Assembly: GCA_934654605.1 (NCBI GenBank)
Contig: CAKUGH010000046.1
Coordinates: 1-12,799, forward strand
Source: an uncultured Collinsella sp.
GTDB lineage: Bacteria > Actinomycetota > Coriobacteriia > Coriobacteriales > Coriobacteriaceae
Length of the DNA: 12,799 nucleotides
Direction: 5' to 3'
Part shown: in pieces, positions 5,098 to 12,799 of the stretch
Layout of the letters: each line of letters starts with the position of its first letter
How positions within the stretch are numbered: the first letter of the stretch is position 1
The notes under the pieces: model-generated
Database searches by the model: none
Seen by the model: only the letters and a program-made list of their open reading frames with translations
Told to the model about the DNA's origin: nothing
Made by a program: the position numbers and the translations under genes

Positions 5098-8000
5098 TTA
5101 ATCATCATCACTGGCGCCCAATTGCTGCAGCAGCATAAGCGCGGCTGCGACGGGACCGGTGCCGTCGTTGGCATCGAGGCCGCGGCCCAGACCGCTGCCC
5201 GCGCCGGCACCCGCCTTGTAGGGCACCGACAGCTTGCGGCTCTTGGGAAAGTTCACCGCGCCGTAGCGATTCTTGAGCTCGAAGGCCACCTTCTTGGGCA
5301 CGTCAACACCCAGGAAGGTAATGCGCCCGCCGCTGAGCGTGACACTCTCGAGCCCCAGACGCTCGCCGCGAATGCGGATACGCGCGCGATTGAACAGGTT
5401 GAGTCCCGCCAACGGCAGCTCGCCGTGCGCGGCCTCGGTCTCCTCCTGCACCTCGTCGATACTCTCCAGGTCCTCAGCCGCCGCGAGCTTACGGTACACG
5501 AGCACGCGCTGGTCCACCGCCGGCATATATTCCTCGGACAGGAAGTAGTCGGCCGGCAGGTTGATGCCCACGCTCGCCGCCTCCACGCCGGCGTCGTCAT
5601 CGCCGCGCGCCTCGGCCACGGCCTGTCCCAGCATCTGCGTAAACAGGTCAAAGCCCACGCTCGACAGGTTGCCGTGCTGCTCGGCACCCATAAGCGAGCC
5701 GGCGCCGCGGATCTCCAGATCGCGCATGGCGATACGCATGCCGCTGCCCAGGTCCTGGAACTCGGAAAGCGCGGTCAGGCGCGCCGTGGCCTCCTCGGTC
5801 AGCGGCAGCTCGCCGGGGAACATAAAGTACGCGTAAGCCTGCGTGGCCGAGCGACCCACGCGGCCCTTGAGCTGGTAGAGCTGCGCCAGGCCCAGGCGCT
5901 GCGAGTCCTCGATGATGAGCGTGTTGGCCGTCGCGTTGTCGATGCCGCTCTCCACGATGGTCGTGGCGATGAGCACGTCGATCTTTTTGGTCGCGAACTC
6001 GATCATCACGTCCTCGACCTCGCGCGGACTCATCTTGCCGTGTGCCACGCCCACGCGCGCCTCGGGCGCGGCCTCGTGCACGCGGGCCACGGCGTCGTCG
6101 ATGGTCTTGACGCGGTTGGACACGTAATACACCTGGCCGCCGCGGCCCACCTCCAGTCGAATCGCCGCGCTCACCACATCGGGGTCGTACTCCCCCACGT
6201 GTACGATCACGGGCCGGCGCCCGGTCGGCGGCGTGGTGATCAGGCTCATGTCGCGCACGCCACTCGTGGCCATCTGCATGGTTCGCGGAATGGGCGTTGC
6301 CGAAAGCGTGAGCACGTCGATCTGCTCGCGCAGGTTCTTGAGCTGCTCCTTGTGCTGCACGCCAAAGCGCTGCTCCTCGTCGATAATCACCAGGCCCAGG
6401 TTCTTGGGGTTCACATCGGCCGAAAGCAGACGGTGCGTACCGATGAGCACATCAATCGTGCCCTCGGCAAATGCCTTGAGCGCGCGCCTTTGCTGCGCCG
6501 GCGTGCGGAAGCGGCTGAGCACCTCGACCTCCAGGCCAAACGGGGCAAAGCGCTCAAAGAACGTCTCGTAATGCTGCTGGGCCAGAATGGTCGTGGGGCA
6601 GAGCACCATGACCTGACGACCGGAGTCCACGCACTTAAACGCCGCACGCAGGGCGACCTCGGTCTTGCCGAAGCCCACGTCGCCGCACAGCAGGCGGTCC
6701 ATGGGCTTGGGCGCCTCCATGTCGGCCTTGATGTCGGCGATGGCCTCCAGCTGGTCGCGTGTCTCGTCGTAAGGGAAGCTCTGCTCCATCTCGATCTGCT
6801 CGGGCGTGTCGGGCGGGCAGGCGATACCGGTGATCGACGAGCGGCGTGTATAGAGGTCAACCAGGTCAAACGCCAGCTTTTTGGCGTTCTTGCGCGCCTT
6901 GTTGGTGGCGCGCGTCCAGTCGGCGGTGTTGAGCCTGGTCAGACGCGGCTTGTCGCCGTCGGGACCAACATAGCGAGTGATACGGTCGACCTGCTCGAGC
7001 GGCACGTAGAGCTTGTCGCCATCGGCGTATTCCAGCAAAAAGTAGTCGCGTTCCTTGCCGCCCACTTCCTGGCGCGCGATCTCGCTAAAGAGCGCGATGC
7101 CGTGCGTGGCATGAACGACGTAGTCGCCCGGCTTAAACGGAAAGGTGATCTGCGTAATGTCAACCTTGCGGCGGCTGCGCGCGCGGTTGGCATCCATACG
7201 AGCGTTGAGGTCGGCGATCGAGAACACAGCCAAATTGGCGTCAGGCACCACCACGCCCTGCGGCAGGGCAGCGTCCACAAAGGTCACGCGCCCGCGCGAG
7301 ATGGTGGGCACGGCGGCGCCTGCGGCAGCCTGGGCCGCGCCCGCCTCGAGCGAGCGGGCGCTGAGCGCATCGGCCTTGCGGTCACGAATGGAAGCATGGG
7401 CCTCCTGGCGTGCGGCACGGTCGGCGGAATCCGCCGCTGCCACGCGCACGCGGTCGCCGATGGCGCCGGCATTTTCGGGCGCCGCGGTCAGCGATTCCTC
7501 AAAGGTAATGCCCTCGTCGCCAAAGGTGAGCTCCATCGACTCGCGCGCACCGCGGTCGGGGATGGCAAACACGCAGGCATAGCGCTTGCCCACGACCTCC
7601 TGGATGCGCGTCATAAAACGGTTGTCCGAGCCTGCGATGGCCGGCTGCTCAATCTTGAGCTCGGCGGTCACCGCACCGCCGGCACGGATGAGGCTCACAT
7701 AGTTCAGGCGTTGCTGGGAGCCAAAGTCGAGTTGCTGGGCACGCACGTACAGGCCGTCCAGGCGGTCGACTCCCGCCTCGCCGGCACGGGCCTCGATATC
7801 CTCGTAGGCGCGCAGGCAATCGTCGAACAGCGAGCGCGGCTCGGACAGCACCACGAGCGCCTTGCCGCTCACATGCGACAGCGGGCTCACGGTCTGGCCG
7901 TACATCACCGGCAAAAAGCGGTCGAGCTCGGGCGTGACGATGCGTGCATCCACCATCTCGAGCAGCGCCGCCAGCTTACTGTCGTCCTGGCTGGCGCGGT

Positions 8001-8730
8001 AGAGCGCCACATGCATGTTGTGAACGGCCTCGTCGGTGAGCGCCAGCTCGCGACAGGGGAAGATCTCGATGCTGTCCTCGTTGCCGATGGTCTGGCCCGT
8101 GGAGCTCACCATGCGACGGATGCGGTCGATCTCGTCGCCGAAAAACTCAATGCGCACGGGTGCCTTTTCCTGCGCGGGAAACACCTCGACGGTGTCGCCG
8201 TGCACACGGAACAGGCCGGGCGCGTCGGCGGCGCCGGCATTGGTGTAGCCCATGCCCACCAGACGCTGCGGCACCTCGTCAAAGGGAATCTCCTCGCCCA
8301 CCGCAAAAGTAGTGGACTCCCAGTAGCGACTCTCGACCGGCGGCACGCAGCGCAGCAGCGCGCGGGCCGAGGCGACCATGATGCAGTTGTCCCCGCGCAC
8401 GATGCGTCCCAGGGCCTCGCAGCGCTGGGCCACCACGGCGTCGTCAGGCGCCTGCTCGCGCCAGGGATAGTCCTTGCGCTCGGGGAAGCGACACACGTGC
8501 GCCAGGCCCACATAGGCTGCCAGGCTGCGTGCGGCGCGATCGGCCGCGTCCTCGCCACTCACGATGTAGACCGTGGGGCGCGGACGGCGCGCAAACTGGG
8601 CGGCGGCCATAAGCGTGCGGCCCGACTGCGACACGGCCAGCGTCACGTCCTCGCCGGCATCGAGTCCGGCCTCGACGGTCTGCAGCGCCTCGGCAGTGTA
8701 GAGCTGCGCGGCTATACGGTGAATGAGCAT
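5098..8730 (-). CDS. mfd: Transcription-repair coupling factor Mfd
   Basis: Mfd is a DNA translocase that removes RNA polymerase stalled at lesions and recruits UvrA for nucleotide excision repair. The 1210-residue protein shows the family order. A UvrB-like N-terminal part includes RFPERKDYPWREQAPDD. The RNA-polymerase-interacting domain starts near residue 532 (FKPGDYVVHATHGIALF). A RecG-like helicase follows, with Walker A GDVGFGKTE (683-691), the DEEQ box (784-787), LTLSATPIPRTMQM, and motif VI QLKGRVGRS (near 952-961). The TRCF C-terminal domain is near 1065-1160. It is longer than E. coli Mfd (about 1150) because of an Ala/Arg-rich insert of about 60 residues near 420-479 and a Gly-rich tail. 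The frame is open 27 bases further upstream, but GGAGG 6 nt before the ATG at 8728-8730 fixes this start. A terminator-like hairpin lies just upstream. Confidence 0.98.
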   Translation of the reverse strand: MLIHRIAAQLYTAEALQTVEAGLDAGEDVTLAVSQSGRTLMAAAQFARRPRPTVYIVSGEDAADRAARSLAAYVGLAHVCRFPERKDYPWREQAPDDAVVAQRCEALGRIVRGDNCIMVASARALLRCVPPVESRYWESTTFAVGEEIPFDEVPQRLVGMGYTNAGAADAPGLFRVHGDTVEVFPAQEKAPVRIEFFGDEIDRIRRMVSSTGQTIGNEDSIEIFPCRELALTDEAVHNMHVALYRASQDDSKLAALLEMVDARIVTPELDRFLPVMYGQTVSPLSHVSGKALVVLSEPRSLFDDCLRAYEDIEARAGEAGVDRLDGLYVRAQQLDFGSQQRLNYVSLIRAGGAVTAELKIEQPAIAGSDNRFMTRIQEVVGKRYACVFAIPDRGARESMELTFGDEGITFEESLTAAPENAGAIGDRVRVAAADSADRAARQEAHASIRDRKADALSARSLEAGAAQAAAGAAVPTISRGRVTFVDAALPQGVVVPDANLAVFSIADLNARMDANRARSRRKVDITQITFPFKPGDYVVHATHGIALFSEIARQEVGGKERDYFLLEYADGDKLYVPLEQVDRITRYVGPDGDKPRLTRLNTADWTRATNKARKNAKKLAFDLVDLYTRRSSITGIACPPDTPEQIEMEQSFPYDETRDQLEAIADIKADMEAPKPMDRLLCGDVGFGKTEVALRAAFKCVDSGRQVMVLCPTTILAQQHYETFFERFAPFGLEVEVLSRFRTPAQQRRALKAFAEGTIDVLIGTHRLLSADVNPKNLGLVIIDEEQRFGVQHKEQLKNLREQIDVLTLSATPIPRTMQMATSGVRDMSLITTPPTGRRPVIVHVGEYDPDVVSAAIRLEVGRGGQVYYVSNRVKTIDDAVARVHEAAPEARVGVAHGKMSPREVEDVMIEFATKKIDVLIATTIVESGIDNATANTLIIEDSQRLGLAQLYQLKGRVGRSATQAYAYFMFPGELPLTEEATARLTALSEFQDLGSGMRIAMRDLEIRGAGSLMGAEQHGNLSSVGFDLFTQMLGQAVAEARGDDDAGVEAASVGINLPADYFLSEEYMPAVDQRVLVYRKLAAAEDLESIDEVQEETEAAHGELPLAGLNLFNRARIRIRGERLGLESVTLSGGRITFLGVDVPKKVAFELKNRYGAVNFPKSRKLSVPYKAGAGAGSGLGRGLDANDGTGPVAAALMLLQQLGASDDD

Positions 8731-8736
8731 GCTGTT

Positions 8737-8741
8737 CCTCC
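8737..8741 (-). promoter_or_regulatory. Ribosome binding site fixing the mfd start
   Basis: GGAGG on the minus strand lies 6 nt before the ATG at 8728-8730. It selects MLIHRIAAQL as the N-terminus rather than the nine-residue longer reading. Confidence 0.85.
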
Positions 8742-8755
8742 GGCATTGCAACGCC

Positions 8756-8783
8756 AAAAGCCCGCCGGGGCAAGCTCGGCGGG
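8756..8783 (-). terminator. Terminator-like hairpin in the mfd leader
   Basis: CCCGCCG (8783-8777 on the minus strand) pairs with CGGCGGG (8767-8761) in a 7-bp stem, followed by CTTTT (8760-8756). It is a second hairpin behind the terminator of the zinc-ribbon gene and ends about 25 nt before the mfd ATG. It could back up that terminator or attenuate mfd transcripts started upstream of it. Confidence 0.6.
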
Positions 8784-8857
8784 TCGTTCGTCAAATTCGT
8801 TGCCTGTCATGGTAGCGCATGGAGAGGACTCCAGCTCAAGCGTACGCCCAGCCCCGC

Positions 8858-8890
8858 AACAAAAACGCCAGACGGACGAGCCGCCTGGCG
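8858..8890 (-). terminator. Intrinsic terminator of the zinc-ribbon gene
   Basis: On the minus strand CGCCAG (8890-8885) pairs with CTGGCG (8871-8866). An inner CGG/CCG pair closes a 5-nt loop, with one mismatch between the two helices. TTTTTGTT follows (8865-8858). It lies about 26 bp after the stop codon and is a standard intrinsic terminator. Confidence 0.88.
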
Positions 8891-8916
8891 CTATCAGAGT
8901 GAGCTATACGCCGAGT

Positions 8917-9975
8917 CTAGTCGTAGACGCCCATTTTAAGCAGTGTGAAGGTCGGAGCGCCGTCACCCTGCGCGACGCGGACCGTGCAAGTCTCAGTACG
9001 GCCCATGGATGCGTCCGCTTGAATTGCGGCAATGAACTGGTCCTTTGGCAGGCCGTAAGTGCTCTCGGGGATGTCGGAAGGAAGTAACGCACCGCCAGCA
9101 CTGTAGACCTCATAGGTGAGCTCGTAGATGTTGTCGCCAAGGTCAGTCGCGCCCGTAACGATGGCACACGATGGGTTGTAATTTCCCTGGCCGTATTCCT
9201 GCTTCAGATATAAGTACCCGTCATGCGCTTCGGCCGAATCGGCAAGCATCTGCCCACCCGACCCTTTATCAAAGGTCATGTCAGCATCCGAGAGCGTCAG
9301 ACCCGTCAGGCGATTGAGTTCCCTATTGATCACATCGGTCGCCACGCGCTGATAGTGACCGTTGTCATAGTCGCCTTTCTCGATTCGATACGGCGCGTTG
9401 TCAATAAAATGGCACCAGATAAACTTGACCAGCTTGTATTTCTCGTCATCAGAAAGTCCGTCAGTCGAATCGAAGCCGCCCGCCTGATACCAGTCCCGAT
9501 CGAAGTGTTCCTCCGTAAAGTTCGACAGGAACAGGTTCGCGGCGGCATAGGTTGCCTGGTCATTGAGGTCGACCTTTACGCTGCTGCCCGTCTGCTCGGG
9601 CTCTTCCGGCTCTTCTCGCTCTTCGGCAGGCTTCTCCTTGGCACTTCCCTTGTCCTTGTGCTCGGCCGAACCCTCGTCGGACCCAAGTACCGTAATCCGC
9701 GATGAATTGCCCTGCCCAAGCGGACCCAGCACGCCGGTCAGTGCCAGCGCGGCACCGCCGGCAACGAGCACGCCCACCACGCACATGCCGACAATCACCG
9801 CGCGCTTATGCGATTTCTTTTGTACGACACCCTGCACGGGAGGCATTCCTGCCGCCGGCATCGGCGCGGGCTCGGCGGGCGCGGCCGCCGGAGAAGCGGC
9901 GCCCATGCGTGCCCCGCAGTTCGTGCAAAAATCGGTTCCGTCGGGCATCTCGGAGCCACACTTGGTGCAAAACAT
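8917..9975 (-). CDS. Zinc-ribbon, single-TM protein with extracytoplasmic domain, function unknown
   Basis: The 352-residue protein begins with a zinc ribbon, C3-x2-C6-x10-C17-x2-C20 (MFCTKCGSE...FCTNCGARM). An Ala/Pro-rich linker follows, then one membrane helix at about 58-82 preceded by KKSHKR. A charged Lys/Glu/Pro-rich stretch (about 98-128) leads to a soluble domain of about 220 residues outside the membrane. That domain opens with AANLFLSNFTEEHF, a motif I know from uncharacterised surface or zinc-ribbon proteins of gut Gram-positives. By the positive-inside rule the ribbon is cytosolic. No enzyme motif is visible, so a sensing or scaffold role is only a guess. The frame is open ten codons further upstream; I start at the ATG at 9973-9975 because the ribbon then sits at the N-terminus, and AGGGG lies about 10 nt upstream. 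It is followed by a clear terminator and probably has its own promoter. Confidence 0.88.
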   Translation of the reverse strand: MFCTKCGSEMPDGTDFCTNCGARMGAASPAAAPAEPAPMPAAGMPPVQGVVQKKSHKRAVIVGMCVVGVLVAGGAALALTGVLGPLGQGNSSRITVLGSDEGSAEHKDKGSAKEKPAEEREEPEEPEQTGSSVKVDLNDQATYAAANLFLSNFTEEHFDRDWYQAGGFDSTDGLSDDEKYKLVKFIWCHFIDNAPYRIEKGDYDNGHYQRVATDVINRELNRLTGLTLSDADMTFDKGSGGQMLADSAEAHDGYLYLKQEYGQGNYNPSCAIVTGATDLGDNIYELTYEVYSAGGALLPSDIPESTYGLPKDQFIAAIQADASMGRTETCTVRVAQGDGAPTFTLLKMGVYD

Positions 9976-10013
9976 ACTCGGGCATCCCCTCACAACAAAC
10001 GGCATCTGTCGCC

Positions 10014-10019
10014 ATCATA
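10014..10019 (-). promoter_or_regulatory. Candidate -10 box for the zinc-ribbon gene
   Basis: TATGAT on the minus strand matches the TATAAT consensus at five of six positions, about 40 bp before the ATG. No good -35 lies at standard spacing. The 12-bp palindrome at 10042-10053 overlaps or adjoins the expected -35 position, so the promoter may need or be blocked by a regulator. Confidence 0.4.
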
Positions 10020-10041
10020 TTGAGCCTTCGCAGCCCAAATG

Positions 10042-10053
10042 TGTTGCGCAACA
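10042..10053. promoter_or_regulatory. 12-bp palindrome, candidate operator
   Basis: TGTTGCGCAACA is a perfect palindrome in the 118-bp spacer between nth and the zinc-ribbon gene, about 67-78 bp upstream of the latter's ATG. CCAA before and TTGG after extend it imperfectly. Size and position fit a dimeric repressor site next to the candidate -10 at 10014-10019. The regulator is unknown. Confidence 0.45.
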
Positions 10054-10093
10054 TTGGCCAAAGCCTTCGGACGCCGGCAAAACGCGCCGGGCC

Positions 10094-10759
10094 CTATCCC
10101 GTCACGCGCACGCTGGGGCACAAATCCGCCAGCGGGCACTCGTCGCACTTGGGTTTGCGGGCGTCGCAGATCTCGCGGCCAAAGGTGATCCACTGGTGAT
10201 TGACCGACTCCCAATACTCGTGCGGCAAAATCTTGAGCAGATCCTGCTCGGTCTTGAGCGGCTCTTTGGCGTGCGTCTTGGGACTCAGCATCAGGCGGTG
10301 CGCGATGCGGTTGACGTGCGTATCGACCGCGATGCCCTCAACAATGCCAAATCCCACGTTGAGCACGATGTTCGCCGTCTTGCGTCCCACGCCCGGCAGC
10401 TTCACGAGTTCCTTCATGTCGGCCGGCACCTCGCCGCCGTAATCGGCGACGATCATCTGCGCGGCCTCGACGGCATGCTTGGCTTTGCTCTTGTAGAAGC
10501 CGAGTGACTTGATGGTGTCTGCCACGTCAGCCACACTCGCCCCGGCCATAGCCTCGGGCGTGGGCCACTGGACAAACAGCTGCGGCGTCACTTTGTTGAC
10601 CTGTGCATCGGTCGTTTGCGCCGAGAGCAGCACGGCGATGAGCAGGCGAAAAGGATTCTCGTGGTCCAAAAAGCACTCGACCGGGCCATAGCGACGGTTG
10701 AGGCGCTCACACACCTCGATGGCGCGCTCGCGCTTGGCGGCATTGGTCTCGCGTGGCAT
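10094..10759 (-). CDS. nth: Endonuclease III, DNA glycosylase/AP lyase
   Basis: This 221-residue enzyme removes oxidised pyrimidines from DNA and cuts at the resulting abasic site in base excision repair. The helix-hairpin-helix LPGVGRKTANIV is at 121-132, with K127 the Schiff-base lysine. D146 in AVDTHVNRI is the catalytic aspartate. The C-terminal 4Fe-4S cluster has the expected Cys spacing C198-x6-C205-x2-C208-x5-C214. Length is close to that of E. coli Nth (211). The start has AAGGAG 5 nt upstream. The ABC exporter gene ends 63 bp before it on the same strand with no T-tailed terminator between, so the two may be co-transcribed. No clear T-tailed terminator follows; a short CCGGC/GCCGG stem lies just after the stop. 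Confidence 0.98.
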   Translation of the reverse strand: MPRETNAAKRERAIEVCERLNRRYGPVECFLDHENPFRLLIAVLLSAQTTDAQVNKVTPQLFVQWPTPEAMAGASVADVADTIKSLGFYKSKAKHAVEAAQMIVADYGGEVPADMKELVKLPGVGRKTANIVLNVGFGIVEGIAVDTHVNRIAHRLMLSPKTHAKEPLKTEQDLLKILPHEYWESVNHQWITFGREICDARKPKCDECPLADLCPSVRVTG

Positions 10760-10822
10760 AACGACTCCTTGGCTCAGCAGCTCAACAAACTCATGGACAC
10801 GATTGTCCCACGTCCGGGGCGT

Positions 10823-12625
<1,803 letters not shown>

Positions 12626-12630
12626 GGGCT

Positions 12631-12636
12631 TCCTTT
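12631..12636 (-). promoter_or_regulatory. Ribosome binding site fixing the ABC exporter start
   Basis: AAAGGA on the minus strand lies 5 nt before the ATG at 12623-12625. It supports the N-terminus MSQRSTSPLK over the 12-residue longer reading. Confidence 0.8.
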
Positions 12637-12659
12637 CGCGTCTGATAGGGCGAGAGGCC

Positions 12660-12690
12660 ATTGTTGCACATTGAAGCGCGCTTCAGTCAA
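12660..12690 (-). promoter_or_regulatory. Candidate ABC exporter promoter with palindromic operator
   Basis: On the minus strand, TTGACT (12690-12685) matches the -35 consensus at five of six positions. AACAAT (12665-12660) is a partial -10, with a 19-bp spacer. The perfect 14-bp palindrome TGAAGCGCGCTTCA (12672-12685) lies in the spacer, touching the -35. This layout resembles MerR-family promoters, but a repressor site is equally possible. The -10 is weak and its choice uncertain. The start codon is about 35 bp downstream. Confidence 0.45.
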
Positions 12691-12729
12691 GCGCGACGCG
12701 AAAAGCGGCGGGGCGCCCGCGTCTGAACT

Positions 12730-12768
12730 GCCTCCCATTTCTTGGACACGAGAAATGGGAGGCTTTTT
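12730..12768 (+). terminator. Strong rightward intrinsic terminator
   Basis: GCCTCCCATTTCT (12730-12742) and AGAAATGGGAGGC (12751-12763) form a perfect 13-bp stem with an 8-nt loop, followed by TTTTT (12764-12768) on the plus strand. The leftward side has no T run, so it works rightward. No plus-strand gene precedes it for more than 10 kb. It may end a short or antisense transcript starting near the ABC exporter promoter. Confidence 0.85.
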
Positions 12769-12799
12769 ATGCGTGTCGACTTGAGAGTGAAACACGACA

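Noticed and set aside
4165..9087. A plus-strand open frame of about 1640 codons opposite mfd and the PAP2 gene
   Set aside because: It is antisense to two clear gene families. Its translation is a low-complexity mix of His, Arg, Ala, Gly and Leu typical of the reverse strand of GC-rich genes, with no ribosome site or domain.
12626..12661. A 12-residue N-terminal extension of the ABC exporter
   Set aside because: It would overlap the ribosome site AAAGGA and the likely transcription start region; the internal ATG is better supported.

Overview
The window is about 12.8 kb of GC-rich bacterial chromosome carrying eight intact protein genes. No tRNA, rRNA, CRISPR array, transposase or phage gene is visible. 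The high GC, the N-terminal zinc-ribbon membrane protein with an FLSNF-type motif, and the gene style suggest a gut Coriobacteriia such as Collinsella. That assignment is inference from sequence style, not a database match.

Left part (1-2025): two genes face away from each other across an AT-rich 205-bp spacer. On the minus strand is a SIS-domain protein resembling the fructosamine-6-phosphate deglycases FrlB/FraB. On the plus strand is a GntR/HutC-type repressor with a UTRA ligand domain. The spacer holds near-identical repeats, one close to each gene, that look like operators for the repressor. The pair looks like the regulatory end of an Amadori-product or amino-sugar catabolic locus that continues off the left edge.

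Region 2026-2398 has no gene. It holds a 123-bp element bounded by perfect 18-bp inverted repeats, a short direct repeat, and several hairpins.

Middle and right parts (2399-12625): everything is on the minus strand. In transcription order these are an ABCB-type ABC exporter, endonuclease III (nth), a zinc-ribbon/one-TM protein of unknown function, the transcription-repair coupling factor Mfd, a PAP2-type membrane phosphatase, a PLP-dependent L-threonine aldolase, and a phosphinothricin/methionine-sulfone-type GNAT acetyltransferase. Convincing intrinsic terminators follow the zinc-ribbon gene and the aldolase. Another sits just ahead of mfd. ABC exporter and nth lack a terminator between them and may be co-transcribed. 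The same holds for PAP2 and the aldolase. Two DNA-repair genes (mfd, nth) lie close together, but with unrelated neighbours, so I read this as an ordinary housekeeping stretch.

Start sites: Shine-Dalgarno positions move the likely starts of Mfd, PAP2, the zinc-ribbon protein and the ABC exporter inward from the longest open frame. Regulatory DNA of interest includes the GntR repeat set, a 14-bp palindrome inside the likely ABC-exporter promoter, a 12-bp palindrome upstream of the zinc-ribbon gene, and a strong rightward terminator near the right edge with no rightward gene before it. I found no clear novel defence or mobile system; the findings are mostly regulatory and repeat-level.
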